Of a stretch of DNA of 64,000 nucleotides, positions 56,448-64,000 are shown piece after piece. Source of the DNA: CAZDCD01 sp964503885 (GTDB lineage Bacteria; Bacteroidota; Bacteroidia; Bacteroidales; UBA10428). Both the position numbers and the translations under genes were made by a program. The notes below the pieces were generated by a model, which was given only the letters and a program-made list of their open reading frames with translations, made no database searches and had not been told where the DNA came from. The DNA is taken from positions 57,166 to 121,165 of the forward strand of contig CAZDCD010000013.1 of NCBI GenBank assembly GCA_964503885.1, given 5' to 3'. The stretch's first letter is position 1, and every line of letters begins with the position of its first letter.

Positions 56448-57983
56448 ATGAATATTCTATTTGTTTATCCGCTCTATCCCGATTCATTCTGGAGTTTCAG
56501 CCATGCCCTGCGATTTATCTCTAAAAAAGCAGCAGTGCCTCCTTTAGGGTTAATAACAGTATCTGCTATGCTGCCGTCTGACTGGCAGAAAAAACTGGTG
56601 GATATGAATGTTACAGCACTAAAGACAAAAGACTTACAATGGGCCGATTATGTGTTTATCAGTGCAATGTATATTCAAAAGGAATCGGTCAACAAAATTA
56701 TTGACATATGTGTAGAAAATGACGTTAAAATGGTCGCCGGTGGCCCCCTGTTTACCCGGGAATTTAAAAACTATCCACAGATTGACCATTTTATCCTGAA
56801 TGAAGCAGAAATTACATTGCCCCTGTTTCTGAACGATTTAAGCAATGGCATTCCGAAAAAGGTATACAGAACGGATAAGTATTCAGATATTTCGCATACC
56901 CCGACACCTGATTACCACCTTTTATCAGGGAAAAAGTATGCGTTTATGAACATCCAGGTCTCAAGAGGATGCCCCTTCAATTGTGAATTTTGTGAAATAA
57001 CGTCTCTTTTTGGTCACAGGGTCAGAACAAAATCGATTAAGCAGATCATTGATGAACTTGATGCATTGAACAACCTGAACTGGCGTGGACCGGTATTTAT
57101 CGTGGACGATAATTTCATAGGGAATAAAAGTGAAATCAAAAATAATTTGCTGCCGGCAATGAAAAAATGGATGCAAAGGAATAAATACCCGTTTACATTC
57201 AATACAGAAGCTTCAATTAATCTTGCAGATGACGAAGAATTAATGCGGCTGATGGTTGAAACAGGATTTAATTCGGTTTTTATCGGTATCGAAACTCCCG
57301 AAGAAAGTTCTCTTCATGAATGCAATAAGGTTCAGAATAAAAACCGCAATCTTTTGATGAGTATTAAGAAGATACAACAGGCGGGATTACAGGTTTCAGG
57401 AGGATTTATTGTGGGTTTCGATAATGATTCGCCGGCTGTTTTCCAGCATCAGATCGATTTTATCCAGCAAAGCGGAATCGTATCGGCTATGGTGGGATTG
57501 CTGAATGCACCGAAAAACACCCGGCTTTATGAAAGGCTGGAAGCTGAAAACAGGTTGACAAACGACGCAACCGGAAGCAATACCGACTTATCCATGAACT
57601 TTATCCCCAGGATGAATTACCCTGAACTGATCGAAGGGTATAAACGGATTATTCGAAATATATATACCACCAAGCCATACTACAAACGCATCAGAAGATT
57701 ATTGCTAAATTATGAGCCAAGGTTCAAAAAACCGGTAAAGATCAATTTTGTGGCGATGAAGGCATTCATCAAATCTATTTTTATTATAGGGATGATTAAC
57801 AGGGGCCGGAGCGATTACTGGATGTTACTGGTATGGACTCTTTTCAGGCGACCGGCTTTATTTGTTGATGCGATCACCTTTGCCATTTATGGCTATCATT
57901 TCAGGAAAGTGTTTGGTCTGACTACCAGAGTTTCGGCTAAGGGCTATGAATTTAGAAGGGATCGGCGCGAGATCCAATTGTAG
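56448..57983 (+). CDS. Second B12-binding radical SAM protein with DUF4070 domain
   Basis: The 511-residue paralog of the protein at 51084-52568 has the same architecture: cobalamin-binding-like N-domain (FVYPLYPDSFWSFSHALRF, ADYVFISAMYIQ, MVAGGPLF), RGCPFNCEFCEITSLFGHRVR with the Cys cluster near residue 175, VFIVDDNFIGNK, and a DUF4070 tail. By eye about half of residues are identical overall, but 57411-57511 is base-for-base identical to the other gene. It has an extra C-terminal tail of about 15 residues. It stands alone on the forward strand. Substrate unknown; HpnP-type lipid methylation is one possibility. Confidence 0.9.
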   Translation: MNILFVYPLYPDSFWSFSHALRFISKKAAVPPLGLITVSAMLPSDWQKKLVDMNVTALKTKDLQWADYVFISAMYIQKESVNKIIDICVENDVKMVAGGPLFTREFKNYPQIDHFILNEAEITLPLFLNDLSNGIPKKVYRTDKYSDISHTPTPDYHLLSGKKYAFMNIQVSRGCPFNCEFCEITSLFGHRVRTKSIKQIIDELDALNNLNWRGPVFIVDDNFIGNKSEIKNNLLPAMKKWMQRNKYPFTFNTEASINLADDEELMRLMVETGFNSVFIGIETPEESSLHECNKVQNKNRNLLMSIKKIQQAGLQVSGGFIVGFDNDSPAVFQHQIDFIQQSGIVSAMVGLLNAPKNTRLYERLEAENRLTNDATGSNTDLSMNFIPRMNYPELIEGYKRIIRNIYTTKPYYKRIRRLLLNYEPRFKKPVKINFVAMKAFIKSIFIIGMINRGRSDYWMLLVWTLFRRPALFVDAITFAIYGYHFRKVFGLTTRVSAKGYEFRRDRREIQL

Positions 57984-58205
57984 CAGAAGTAAATTTTCCT
58001 GTATGTTGAAAAGACAATCTTTTGCTGTTAACCTTCCTGTTCAAAACAGGAAATTGTATGTGAATCAGGTATCTGATTGCCGGATTCATGCCAAATTAAC
58101 AGGACCAATCATTTAAAAAATTATTTATATTTATCTTGTTGGATATTTTTACCAATATCTCAACAAAAATTCGTACCTTGCACAAATAATTTAAAATCAT
58201 TTTTT

Positions 58206-58397
58206 ATGAATAATGGAGTAGTAAAATTTTATAATGAATCAAAAGGATTTGGGTTCATTAAAGATGCAAAATCATCAAAGGAATATTTTGTACATTCTTC
58301 CGGACTAAAAGAAAGTATTAAAGAGAATGATGAAGTACTTTTTGATTTGGAACCTGGAAAAAAAGGATTAAATGCGGTAAATGTAAAACTAGCTTAG
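58206..58397 (+). CDS. Cold shock protein (CspA family)
   Basis: The 63-residue protein from ATG 58206 is a single cold shock domain with RNP1 KGFGFIKD and RNP2 YFVHSSGL. These bind single-stranded nucleic acid and melt RNA structure. An earlier TTG-started frame at 58077 crosses the promoter and is rejected. A TACCTTGC box at 58174-58181 fits a variant -7 element. The gene ends with its own terminator. It opens the small stress-type cluster. Confidence 0.93.
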   Translation: MNNGVVKFYNESKGFGFIKDAKSSKEYFVHSSGLKESIKENDEVLFDLEPGKKGLNAVNVKLA

Positions 58398-58427
58398 TTT
58401 TAACGATTATAACACATTTAAGGTTTT

Positions 58428-58459
58428 AAGCTCTGCCCCCTCGGCAGGGCTTTTTTTTT
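58428..58459 (+). terminator. Terminator of the cold shock gene
   Basis: AAGCTCTGCC pairs with GGCAGGGCTT (one wobble) around a 4-5 nt loop and is followed by nine T. Confidence 0.88.
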
Positions 58460-58480
58460 ATGTTTTGCTCAAGGTAAAAT

Positions 58481-58546
58481 GTGTGAATGATGTAACTTAT
58501 TTCCAAACTTATATAACAGTTATAAGTCATTAACTGGTTACATTTG
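58481..58546 (+). promoter_or_regulatory. Copy 2 of a shared promoter architecture, ahead of csbD
   Basis: GTGTGAATGATGTAACTTAT begins at 58481, TATAACA lies about 32 bp further where a -33 element would be, and TACATTTG (58539-58546) starts at +58. The first 22 bases agree at 20 positions with the copy at 63736 at the same spacing. The usual TTTG -33 is missing, so an activator or another sigma factor is likely. Confidence 0.65.
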
Positions 58547-58582
58547 TTATGAAAATTAATTCACACCTAATTCAAAAAAATT

Positions 58583-58771
58583 ATGAAAAATCTGTCTGAA
58601 TTAAAAGGAAACTGGAATGAACAAAAAGGCAGGCTTAAACAGAAATTTGCAGTGTTAACAGACGATGACCTGATGTTTGAAGAAGGCAGGAAAGATGAAA
58701 TGTTTGGAAAACTTCAAATCAAGCTTGGCAAAACAAAAGAAGAATTGCACAAGATTATCGCGTCGCTTTAA
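58583..58771 (+). CDS. CsbD family stress protein
   Basis: The 62-residue protein matches CsbD: LKGNWNEQKGRLKQKFAVLTDDDLMFEEGRKDEMFGKLQIKLGKTKEE follows the family pattern of two helices with GxWxxxKGxxKxxxG. Family members are general stress proteins, sigma-B dependent in Bacillus, whose molecular role is unknown. It is preceded by the shared promoter at 58481-58546 and followed by other stress-type genes. Confidence 0.92.
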   Translation: MKNLSELKGNWNEQKGRLKQKFAVLTDDDLMFEEGRKDEMFGKLQIKLGKTKEELHKIIASL

Positions 58772-58798
58772 TCATATGCTTTTTGTAAAAAGGTACTG

Positions 58799-58830
58799 TT
58801 TGGCGGAACATTCGTTAAACTGTACATTTA
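58799..58830 (+). promoter_or_regulatory. Promoter of the coiled-coil lipoprotein gene
   Basis: TTTG at 58799-58802, a 20-bp spacer and TACATTTA at 58823-58830 make a near-consensus Bacteroidota promoter, 43 bp before the start codon. Confidence 0.65.
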
Positions 58831-58872
58831 TAATTAATGAATGAAAATTCAAAAAAATAAAAACCATACAAA

Positions 58873-59325
58873 ATGAAAGTTACAATTTCTATCCTCGCTT
58901 TAGCAACATTTATGGCAGGAGCAATACTAACCAGTTGCCAGTCGTCGGCTGAAAAAGCAGAAAATGCCAGGAATAATTTGCAGGAAGCAAAAGATAATGT
59001 GATAGAAGCTAAACAAGAGCTAAACCAGGCGCTGAATGATTCTATTCAACAATTCAAAAAGGACTCGGAAGAAAAAATCAGCAACAATGAGAAAATCATT
59101 GCTGAATTCAAAGCTAGAATAGCCAAAAGTGAAAAGACAACCAAAGTAAAATATGAAAAAACTGTGGCCGAATTAGAACAAAAAAACAGCGATTTGAAAA
59201 AGAAGCTTGAGAATTATACGGATGAAGGACAAGATAAATGGACATCTTTTAAGAATGAATTCAACCATGATATGGATGAGTTGGGTTTAGCACTTAAAGA
59301 TTTAACAGTCAAAAACATAAAATAA
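58873..59325 (+). CDS. Coiled-coil lipoprotein
   Basis: The 150-residue protein has a lipoprotein signal (hydrophobic residues 4-18, LTSC with Cys near residue 22). It continues as an almost unbroken charged helix with heptad-like repeats (AENARNNLQEAKDNVIEAKQEL, AELEQKNSDLKKKLENY). Small helical lipoproteins of this kind accompany CsbD and YtxH genes in Bacteroidota stress clusters. A structural envelope role is inferred only. Confidence 0.75.
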   Translation: MKVTISILALATFMAGAILTSCQSSAEKAENARNNLQEAKDNVIEAKQELNQALNDSIQQFKKDSEEKISNNEKIIAEFKARIAKSEKTTKVKYEKTVAELEQKNSDLKKKLENYTDEGQDKWTSFKNEFNHDMDELGLALKDLTVKNIK

Positions 59326-59331
59326 AGCAAA

Positions 59332-59775
59332 ATGAAAACAAAAAGAATCGGTAGACTAATAAAAAATGGCTTTTTAGGCATTTTAATGACGCTAATGGTA
59401 TTTTTATTCAACTCATGTGCTGTAAACTCAACATTTTTACCCTCTTCAGTTGTCCCGGCAGCGCAAGGTAAAGTCAAAGTAAAAAGAGACAAAAACCAAA
59501 ATTATGTTATTCAGATAGAAATAAGAAATTTAGCCGAAGTTGAAAAACTGCAGACATCCAAAAACAACTATGTGGTCTGGATGGAGACTGACCAGGGAAA
59601 AACGGAAAATTTAGGGCAATTAAATAGTACAACAGCTCTTTTTTCAAAAAAATGGAAAGCATCCTTGGAAACGGTATCTTCATATAAGCCAGTCAAAATA
59701 TTTATCACAGCCGAAGACAATACCGATGTTCAATATCCGGGGGAGCAAGTTGTATTATCAACAACCAATTTTTAG
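59332..59775 (+). CDS. Lipoprotein of unknown function
   Basis: The 147-residue protein starts 6 bp after the coiled-coil lipoprotein stop codon and is surely in the same operon. A signal sequence ends at NSCAVNST with the lipid-accepting Cys near residue 30. The mature part looks like a beta-sandwich (KVKVKRDKNQNYVIQIEI, NNYVVWMETDQGKTENLGQ, FSKKWKASLETVSSYKPVKIFITAEDN). I do not recognise a named domain with certainty. Confidence 0.7.
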   Translation: MKTKRIGRLIKNGFLGILMTLMVFLFNSCAVNSTFLPSSVVPAAQGKVKVKRDKNQNYVIQIEIRNLAEVEKLQTSKNNYVVWMETDQGKTENLGQLNSTTALFSKKWKASLETVSSYKPVKIFITAEDNTDVQYPGEQVVLSTTNF

Positions 59776-59874
59776 GATTAATAATCGCTTGAGTGAAAAA
59801 GAATTCACAGGGCAAGAACATTGTTATACCTATAATTCAGTGTTTAAACAGTAAACCATTTAAAATTTAATATC

Positions 59875-60030
59875 ATGGGAAATTTACTTTATGTTATCGC
59901 AGTAATCCTGTTAATTGCATGGGCAATCGGATTTTTGGGCTACCATGCCGGAGGCATCATACATGTTCTTCTGGTTATTGCAATTATCGCAGTAATAGTA
60001 AGGGTTATTCAGGGCAAAAGAATCATCTAA
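59875..60030 (+). CDS. Small lmo0937-family membrane protein
   Basis: This 51-codon gene is too short for ordinary gene finders. The peptide starts MGNLLYVIAVILLIAWAIGF, continues with GYHAGGIIHVLLVIAIIAVIV and ends RVIQGKRII. That is the lmo0937-family pattern: two membrane helices joined by a GxxAGGxIH loop. The function is unknown, but the family recurs in stress clusters with CsbD and YtxH. It lies about 100 bp after the lipoprotein operon. Confidence 0.85.
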   Translation: MGNLLYVIAVILLIAWAIGFLGYHAGGIIHVLLVIAIIAVIVRVIQGKRII

Positions 60031-60096
60031 AAGTATTGGCCGGTCAATAATTCTTATCCATAAGTAATAACTAATTTTAAAAATGCTATAAGCTAA

Positions 60097-60267
60097 GGAA
60101 AAGTACTTTTAGGAATTCCAGCAGGTATGACTGCCGAAGCATTATTAGCTGTACCTTTTGATCCTTACAAACAAACTATTCCCAATAAAAAGATAATAAG
60201 AAAAAGTGAGGGTTATGGAGATGAATTGAAAGAAAAATTCAATGATTCTCTTAAAAAGCCTGGTTAA
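60097..60267 (+). pseudogene. Degraded YtxH-domain gene
   Basis: A forward frame reads GKVLLGIPAGMTAEALLAVPF, then DPYKQTIPNKKIIRKSEGYGDELKEKFNDSLKKPG, then stop. This follows the YtxH pattern (GKxLLGxLAGAAAGALLGxLFAPxKG...RKKI...GxxYxDELKEKFxDFL). A TAA codon sits immediately before the GKVLL segment and no start codon precedes it; several conserved Gly/Ala are replaced by Thr, Glu and Pro. The only ATG is internal (60127). It is most likely an inactivated YtxH gene. Confidence 0.6.
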
Positions 60268-60629
60268 GAAGATCATGATTACTGTATTGCATTTGGGAAC
60301 AGAATAAAGTATAGCTTTGATATGATGCAAGAAACAGCTTTCTTTTTGACACTTGCATCTGGAAACTGAAAAGGGGACGTTGATGGTTGTGAATATGCCT
60401 CAATCATTATTATTTTAAATCAAACGACAAAATAATAAAACTCAAAAAAAACATTTAAAGCATTGTACTACCTATTATTATGGTATTACAATATGTTTGA
60501 AATATTAATAGTGACATCAAACCACAAATCATTTTCTCATAGAATATAATTAGTTGTAAAACATCTTTTCCATTTATTAATAAGTGTTTTTACTTCAGAA
60601 TTATAATCACAAATCAAGTTTGGAATAAT
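60268..60629. other. Intergenic, AT-rich, no gene seen
   Basis: No coding frame, strong hairpin or convincing promoter motif was found in this stretch between the YtxH remnant and the M1 peptidase gene. Confidence 0.5.
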
Positions 60630-63617
60630 TTGAGGATACTTTTCCGCGCATATGGAATAAGGCAGTTTTTGCTAATCTGTTTGATGATTATCGGGCCTGT
60701 TCCGGGGGCTTTTTCACAGGAATATTTTCAGCAGGAGGTAAATTATAAGATTCATGTTGCGCTTAATGATAAGCGCCATGAATTAAATGCATTCGAAACA
60801 GTTGAGTACATCAATAATTCTCCCGATACCCTGAAATTTCTTTTTTTTCACCTGTGGCCGAATGGCTATGCTGGTAATAGCACAGAATTGGCACGACAGT
60901 TATTCAGTTTGAAAGGGAAGGAAAGGTTATTCAAAGATCCGGAATTGAAAGGAAATATTGATTCATTGGACTTTAAGGTAGGAGGCCAGTATGTTCAATG
61001 GAATTTATTGCCAGGGTTACCTGACATTTGCCAGATTATGCTTAATAAACCTGTCAATGCAGGTGACACCATAATCATAACCACTCCATTCCATGTAAAA
61101 ATACCCGAGGGGGTAACTTCACGATTTGGACACATTGGGGAATCATATCAAATCTCTCAATGGTATCCCAAACCCGCTGTTTACGACAGGTACGGTTGGC
61201 ATCAGATGCCCTATCTGGATCAGGGCGAGTTCTATTCGGAATTTGGCAGTTTTGATGTAAGCATTACCCTGCCTGCTAATTATATAGTGGGTGCAAGTGG
61301 AAATCTTCAAAATGACCAGGAAGCAGAAATGCTTGATAAACTTGCTTCCGACACTTCCTGGAAAAGGTCCTTATACTGCGGAGTGGCTGACTTTCCGCTT
61401 TCATCACTACAGATGAAGACTTTACGGTATACAGGGAATCAGATACATGATTTCGCATGGTTTGCTGATAAGCGGTTCCATGTATTGAAAGGGAAAGTGA
61501 AGCTTCCTGTCTCCGGCAGGGAAGTGACTACATGGGTATTGTTTACCAATCAGCAGGCAGAGCTCTGGAAAGATGCTTTAGAATATGTGAATAGCGCTAT
61601 TTGGTCTTTTTCCAAATGGATTGGGGATTATCCATATACTTGTTTTACAGCAGTGCAAAGCGCCCTGAACGCCGGTATCGGGATGGAATACCCAGGCATA
61701 ACTGTGATTGGTCTTGTAGATGATGCTTACTCTCTTGATGAAACAATTGCTCATGAAGTTTGTCATAACTGGTTTTACGGTGCACTTGGAACAGATGAGC
61801 GCCGGTACCCATATATGGATGAAGGCATTACAAGTGCTTACGAGGTACGATATATGGACCAAAGATATCCCGAAAAGAAGCTTTGGGAGGTCTATTTGAA
61901 AAACAGGAAACTGGCAACGTTTTTTCATATAGATAATATGCCTGTGAAGCGAATGCAGGAGCTGGAATGGCTTATTCTGGCCAGAGATAACCTCGAACAG
62001 CCAATTAACCTGGCAGCCACAGATTACAGCTTTATTAATTACAACATTATTATCTATGACAAAGTAGCCATAGGCTTCAATTATCTGAGGGCTTATCTGG
62101 GAGATTCCCTTTTTGATTCGACAATGCATGAATATTATCGCAAATGGAAATTCAAACATCCTCAACCCGATGATCTTAACAGTATATTTGAATCCCATAC
62201 AAATAAAGACTTGACCTGGTTTTTTAGTGATTTCCTTGGTACGACCAAACGGATTGACTACAAAGTGGTTCGGTTTGAGAACCAGCAGTTGTTCGTAAAA
62301 AATATTGGTGAGTTGGCATCGCCATTGGTCATCTCGGGCATGTATGGGGATTCAATCTGTTTTGAGAAGTGGGTAGATGGTTTTGAGGGTCAGAGATGGA
62401 TCGATATTCCGGAGGGTAATTATTCTGAAATAAAAATCGATCCCATGCATGTAATGCCTGAACTATACAGACTTAATAATAACATCCGAAAATCAGGTAT
62501 CTGCCGCAAGGCTGATCCAATCTGTACTCAGTTCTACTTTACCATTGAAGATCCTGACAAACGATCTTTAATGTATATTCCTGGTGTTAACTGGAATGAA
62601 GAAGACGGTTTTATGTTCGGTATGGCATTACATAACGGATTTCTAATACCTAAACCGCTGGAGTATTTTGTAATGCCTTTCTATTCAATAAAGAATCATA
62701 ATCTGGCTGGATTTGGGAGATTTTCATTCAACATCACACCCTATGAAAATTTCATCAGGAAGGCGACAGTTACTCTGGAAGGAACACAATTTGGTGCACC
62801 AGGCAATCAAAACTATCACAAGGCAAAAGCCGGATTAGACCTTTATTTCAGGGCCATTAAAATGAACAATCCTATAAGACAGAAGGTATTTGGGAACTAT
62901 ATTGCAGCATCAGACCTTTATCAGATTGAACTTCAGGAGAAGGCAAAGATGAGTTCTTATCTGCAGTTTGGATATCTTCTGGAAAAGACATGTTTAATCA
63001 ATCCTTTTAACTTGTTGGTTTCTTTTGAATTTAATAAAACTTTTCAAAAAACATTGGTGGAAATCAATTATAAAATTAGTTATTACGGAAAGAGTAATGG
63101 GTTGGATATAAGATTGTTTGCAGGGACTATGCTGAAAAATACTTCAAATGCTTCTTTTTATGCTTTTTCTGCAAGCGGAAGGAGTGGTCGTGAGCAATAT
63201 CTTTACAATGGATACTATCCTAATCGTTTTGGTGTGTTTCCAAAGACTTTTTGGTCACGGCAAATGACCCTATCGGAAGGGTGCCTGGTATCAACTGTTA
63301 ACGATAGTCTTGGATATAGTAGTTGGCTTATTTCTTTATCCTTCACAAGCAATCTGCCAGGGAAAGCCGGCGGAATTCCGGTCAAACCCTTCGTCAACTT
63401 TTTATTGAACGATCACGGTCCTGACACAAGTAATAATTCACCGTTCTTCTATGAAGTTGGTCTGAAGGCAGGCATATGGAACTTTTTCGAGATCTATGTT
63501 CCTTTGCTGGTTTCCGGAAACATTGGATCAATCAACGGATCGTTCAAAGACAGGATACGTATTGTGTTAAATCTTGATTCATTTAATCAGGTAAAGTTAA
63601 AGGCAAAGATCCTTTAA
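60630..63617 (+). CDS. M1-family metallopeptidase with long C-terminal barrel-like region
   Basis: The 995-residue protein probably starts at TTG 60630, since no in-frame ATG precedes the signal peptide (LLICLMIIGPVPGAFSQ). The N-terminal half has the M1 layout: a saddle domain, GIGMEYPG in place of GAMEN near residue 350, and the zinc site HEVCHNWFYG with the second Glu in YMDEG 18-20 residues on. From about residue 630 the sequence becomes rich in alternating aromatic/polar beta strands, ending LDSFNQVKLKAKIL. I read this as a possible outer-membrane beta-barrel or large beta domain. A surface aminopeptidase is predicted. Confidence 0.85.
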   Translation: MRILFRAYGIRQFLLICLMIIGPVPGAFSQEYFQQEVNYKIHVALNDKRHELNAFETVEYINNSPDTLKFLFFHLWPNGYAGNSTELARQLFSLKGKERLFKDPELKGNIDSLDFKVGGQYVQWNLLPGLPDICQIMLNKPVNAGDTIIITTPFHVKIPEGVTSRFGHIGESYQISQWYPKPAVYDRYGWHQMPYLDQGEFYSEFGSFDVSITLPANYIVGASGNLQNDQEAEMLDKLASDTSWKRSLYCGVADFPLSSLQMKTLRYTGNQIHDFAWFADKRFHVLKGKVKLPVSGREVTTWVLFTNQQAELWKDALEYVNSAIWSFSKWIGDYPYTCFTAVQSALNAGIGMEYPGITVIGLVDDAYSLDETIAHEVCHNWFYGALGTDERRYPYMDEGITSAYEVRYMDQRYPEKKLWEVYLKNRKLATFFHIDNMPVKRMQELEWLILARDNLEQPINLAATDYSFINYNIIIYDKVAIGFNYLRAYLGDSLFDSTMHEYYRKWKFKHPQPDDLNSIFESHTNKDLTWFFSDFLGTTKRIDYKVVRFENQQLFVKNIGELASPLVISGMYGDSICFEKWVDGFEGQRWIDIPEGNYSEIKIDPMHVMPELYRLNNNIRKSGICRKADPICTQFYFTIEDPDKRSLMYIPGVNWNEEDGFMFGMALHNGFLIPKPLEYFVMPFYSIKNHNLAGFGRFSFNITPYENFIRKATVTLEGTQFGAPGNQNYHKAKAGLDLYFRAIKMNNPIRQKVFGNYIAASDLYQIELQEKAKMSSYLQFGYLLEKTCLINPFNLLVSFEFNKTFQKTLVEINYKISYYGKSNGLDIRLFAGTMLKNTSNASFYAFSASGRSGREQYLYNGYYPNRFGVFPKTFWSRQMTLSEGCLVSTVNDSLGYSSWLISLSFTSNLPGKAGGIPVKPFVNFLLNDHGPDTSNNSPFFYEVGLKAGIWNFFEIYVPLLVSGNIGSINGSFKDRIRIVLNLDSFNQVKLKAKIL

Positions 63618-63735
63618 ATGTTTGCCATCGGGCATGAATCACTTTTATTAACCTGGTCTTATTCGATATTGGCAGAGGATTTATAAGTTATGTCTTCCCG
63701 GTTAAAACCAAAGTCAGGACTGTTTTAATCTGAAT

Positions 63736-63801
63736 GTGTGAATCATGTAACTCATTTATATAATTGTGTAACAAGTCAAAATGTGTTAACAATTACCTTT
63801 A
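63736..63801 (+). promoter_or_regulatory. Copy 3 of a shared promoter architecture
   Basis: GTGTGAATCATGTAACTCAT begins at 63736, GTGTAACAAG lies at +30 and TACCTTTA (63794-63801) at +58. Spacing and boxes equal those of the copies at 55754 and 58481. It stands 40 bp before the exported protein gene at 63841. Confidence 0.65.
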
Positions 63802-63840
63802 AATATTTAATTATATAAACTATTTTAAATCATCAGAAAA

Positions 63841-64000
63841 TGAAAAAGACTATTTTTTTTGTATGCTTAATGATTTTCTCTTTTGGTGCATCAACGGTAT
63901 TTGCGATTAAGTCTGATCCGAAAGGTACATCAGATTACCTTGCTGTTCCGGACAAAACGGAAAACAAATTATCTGAAGAAGAGATAAGTCGCTTAACAAA
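63841..64000 (+). CDS. Exported protein, partial at window edge
   Basis: Fifty-three codons are visible from ATG 63841. A clear signal peptide (MKKTIFFVCLMIFSFGASTVFA) is followed by a polar, charged segment (KSDPKGTSDYLAVPDKTENKLSEEEISRLT). The rest is beyond the window, so the family cannot be named. It is driven by the shared promoter at 63736-63801. Confidence 0.7.

Noticed and set aside
58058..58079. ATGTGAATCAGGTATCTGATT, resembling the shared promoter box, before the cold shock gene
   Set aside because: Only about 17 of 22 bases agree, there is no box at +30 and no -7 element at +58, so it does not fit the architecture.

Overview
The window comes from a member of the Bacteroidota, probably an uncultured Bacteroidales-like lineage. 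Four things support this: secreted proteins ending in Por/type IX secretion (T9SS) C-terminal domains; a TonB receptor with a FecR anti-sigma factor and an ECF sigma factor; BACON, DUF4105 and DUF3108 family proteins; and -7 boxes of the Bacteroidota form TAnnTTTG in front of many genes, with little Shine-Dalgarno sequence. The DNA is chromosomal and mostly housekeeping. No rRNA, tRNA, CRISPR array, phage or intact insertion sequence was seen.

0-13 kb: partial panB, dnaK, a MORN-type exported protein, a T9SS-exported subtilisin, xseA and a PPP-type phosphatase. A five-gene heterodisulfide-reductase-like operon follows (HdrC, HdrB, HdrA, a small ferredoxin, and a membrane HdrE-HdrD fusion), which looks like a soluble flavin/Fe-S module coupled to quinones. 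13-27 kb: an AraC/Ada-type DNA repair methyltransferase, ddl, a MASE3 histidine kinase, a TonB receptor, a cytochrome b5-like protein, an RRM RNA-binding protein, and a leftward operon pheT-macro domain-DUF4105-DUF3108-WD40. 26.8-28.4 kb: metY preceded by a short open reading frame whose end reads Met-Cys5-Phe-Cys, a strong candidate for cysteine-sensing attenuation.

28-46 kb: a large ABCG-like transporter, a lipoprotein, aspA, a nucleotidyltransferase with a broken HEPN partner, an isolated hydF, a Tat-exported aldo/keto reductase, a sigma/FecR/TonB-receptor locus and a CE15-like esterase with four BACON domains. 46-58 kb is the most unusual part. A leftward operon holds a B12-radical SAM protein of the HpnP/DUF4070 type, a fatty acid desaturase and a second B12-radical SAM protein. 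A LytTR membrane regulator, a metal-binding-like AraC regulator and a second DUF4070 protein on the other strand lie beside it. The two DUF4070 genes are well diverged but share a 101-bp stretch with no difference, which points to recent gene conversion. I infer a lipid-tail modification system.

58-64 kb: a stress-type cluster (cold shock protein, CsbD, two lipoproteins, an lmo0937-like membrane peptide, a YtxH remnant), a large M1 peptidase with a barrel-like C-terminal half, and a partial exported protein. Three promoters in 55.7-63.8 kb share an upstream box (GTGTGAATnATG...) exactly 58 bp ahead of the -7 box, which suggests one regulon. Several gene relics (HEPN, YtxH, a condensation/acetyltransferase-like N-terminus, a possible pterin dehydratase N-terminus, and an unknown frameshifted gene) and hairpin-rich dispersed repeats lie in the intergenic spaces.
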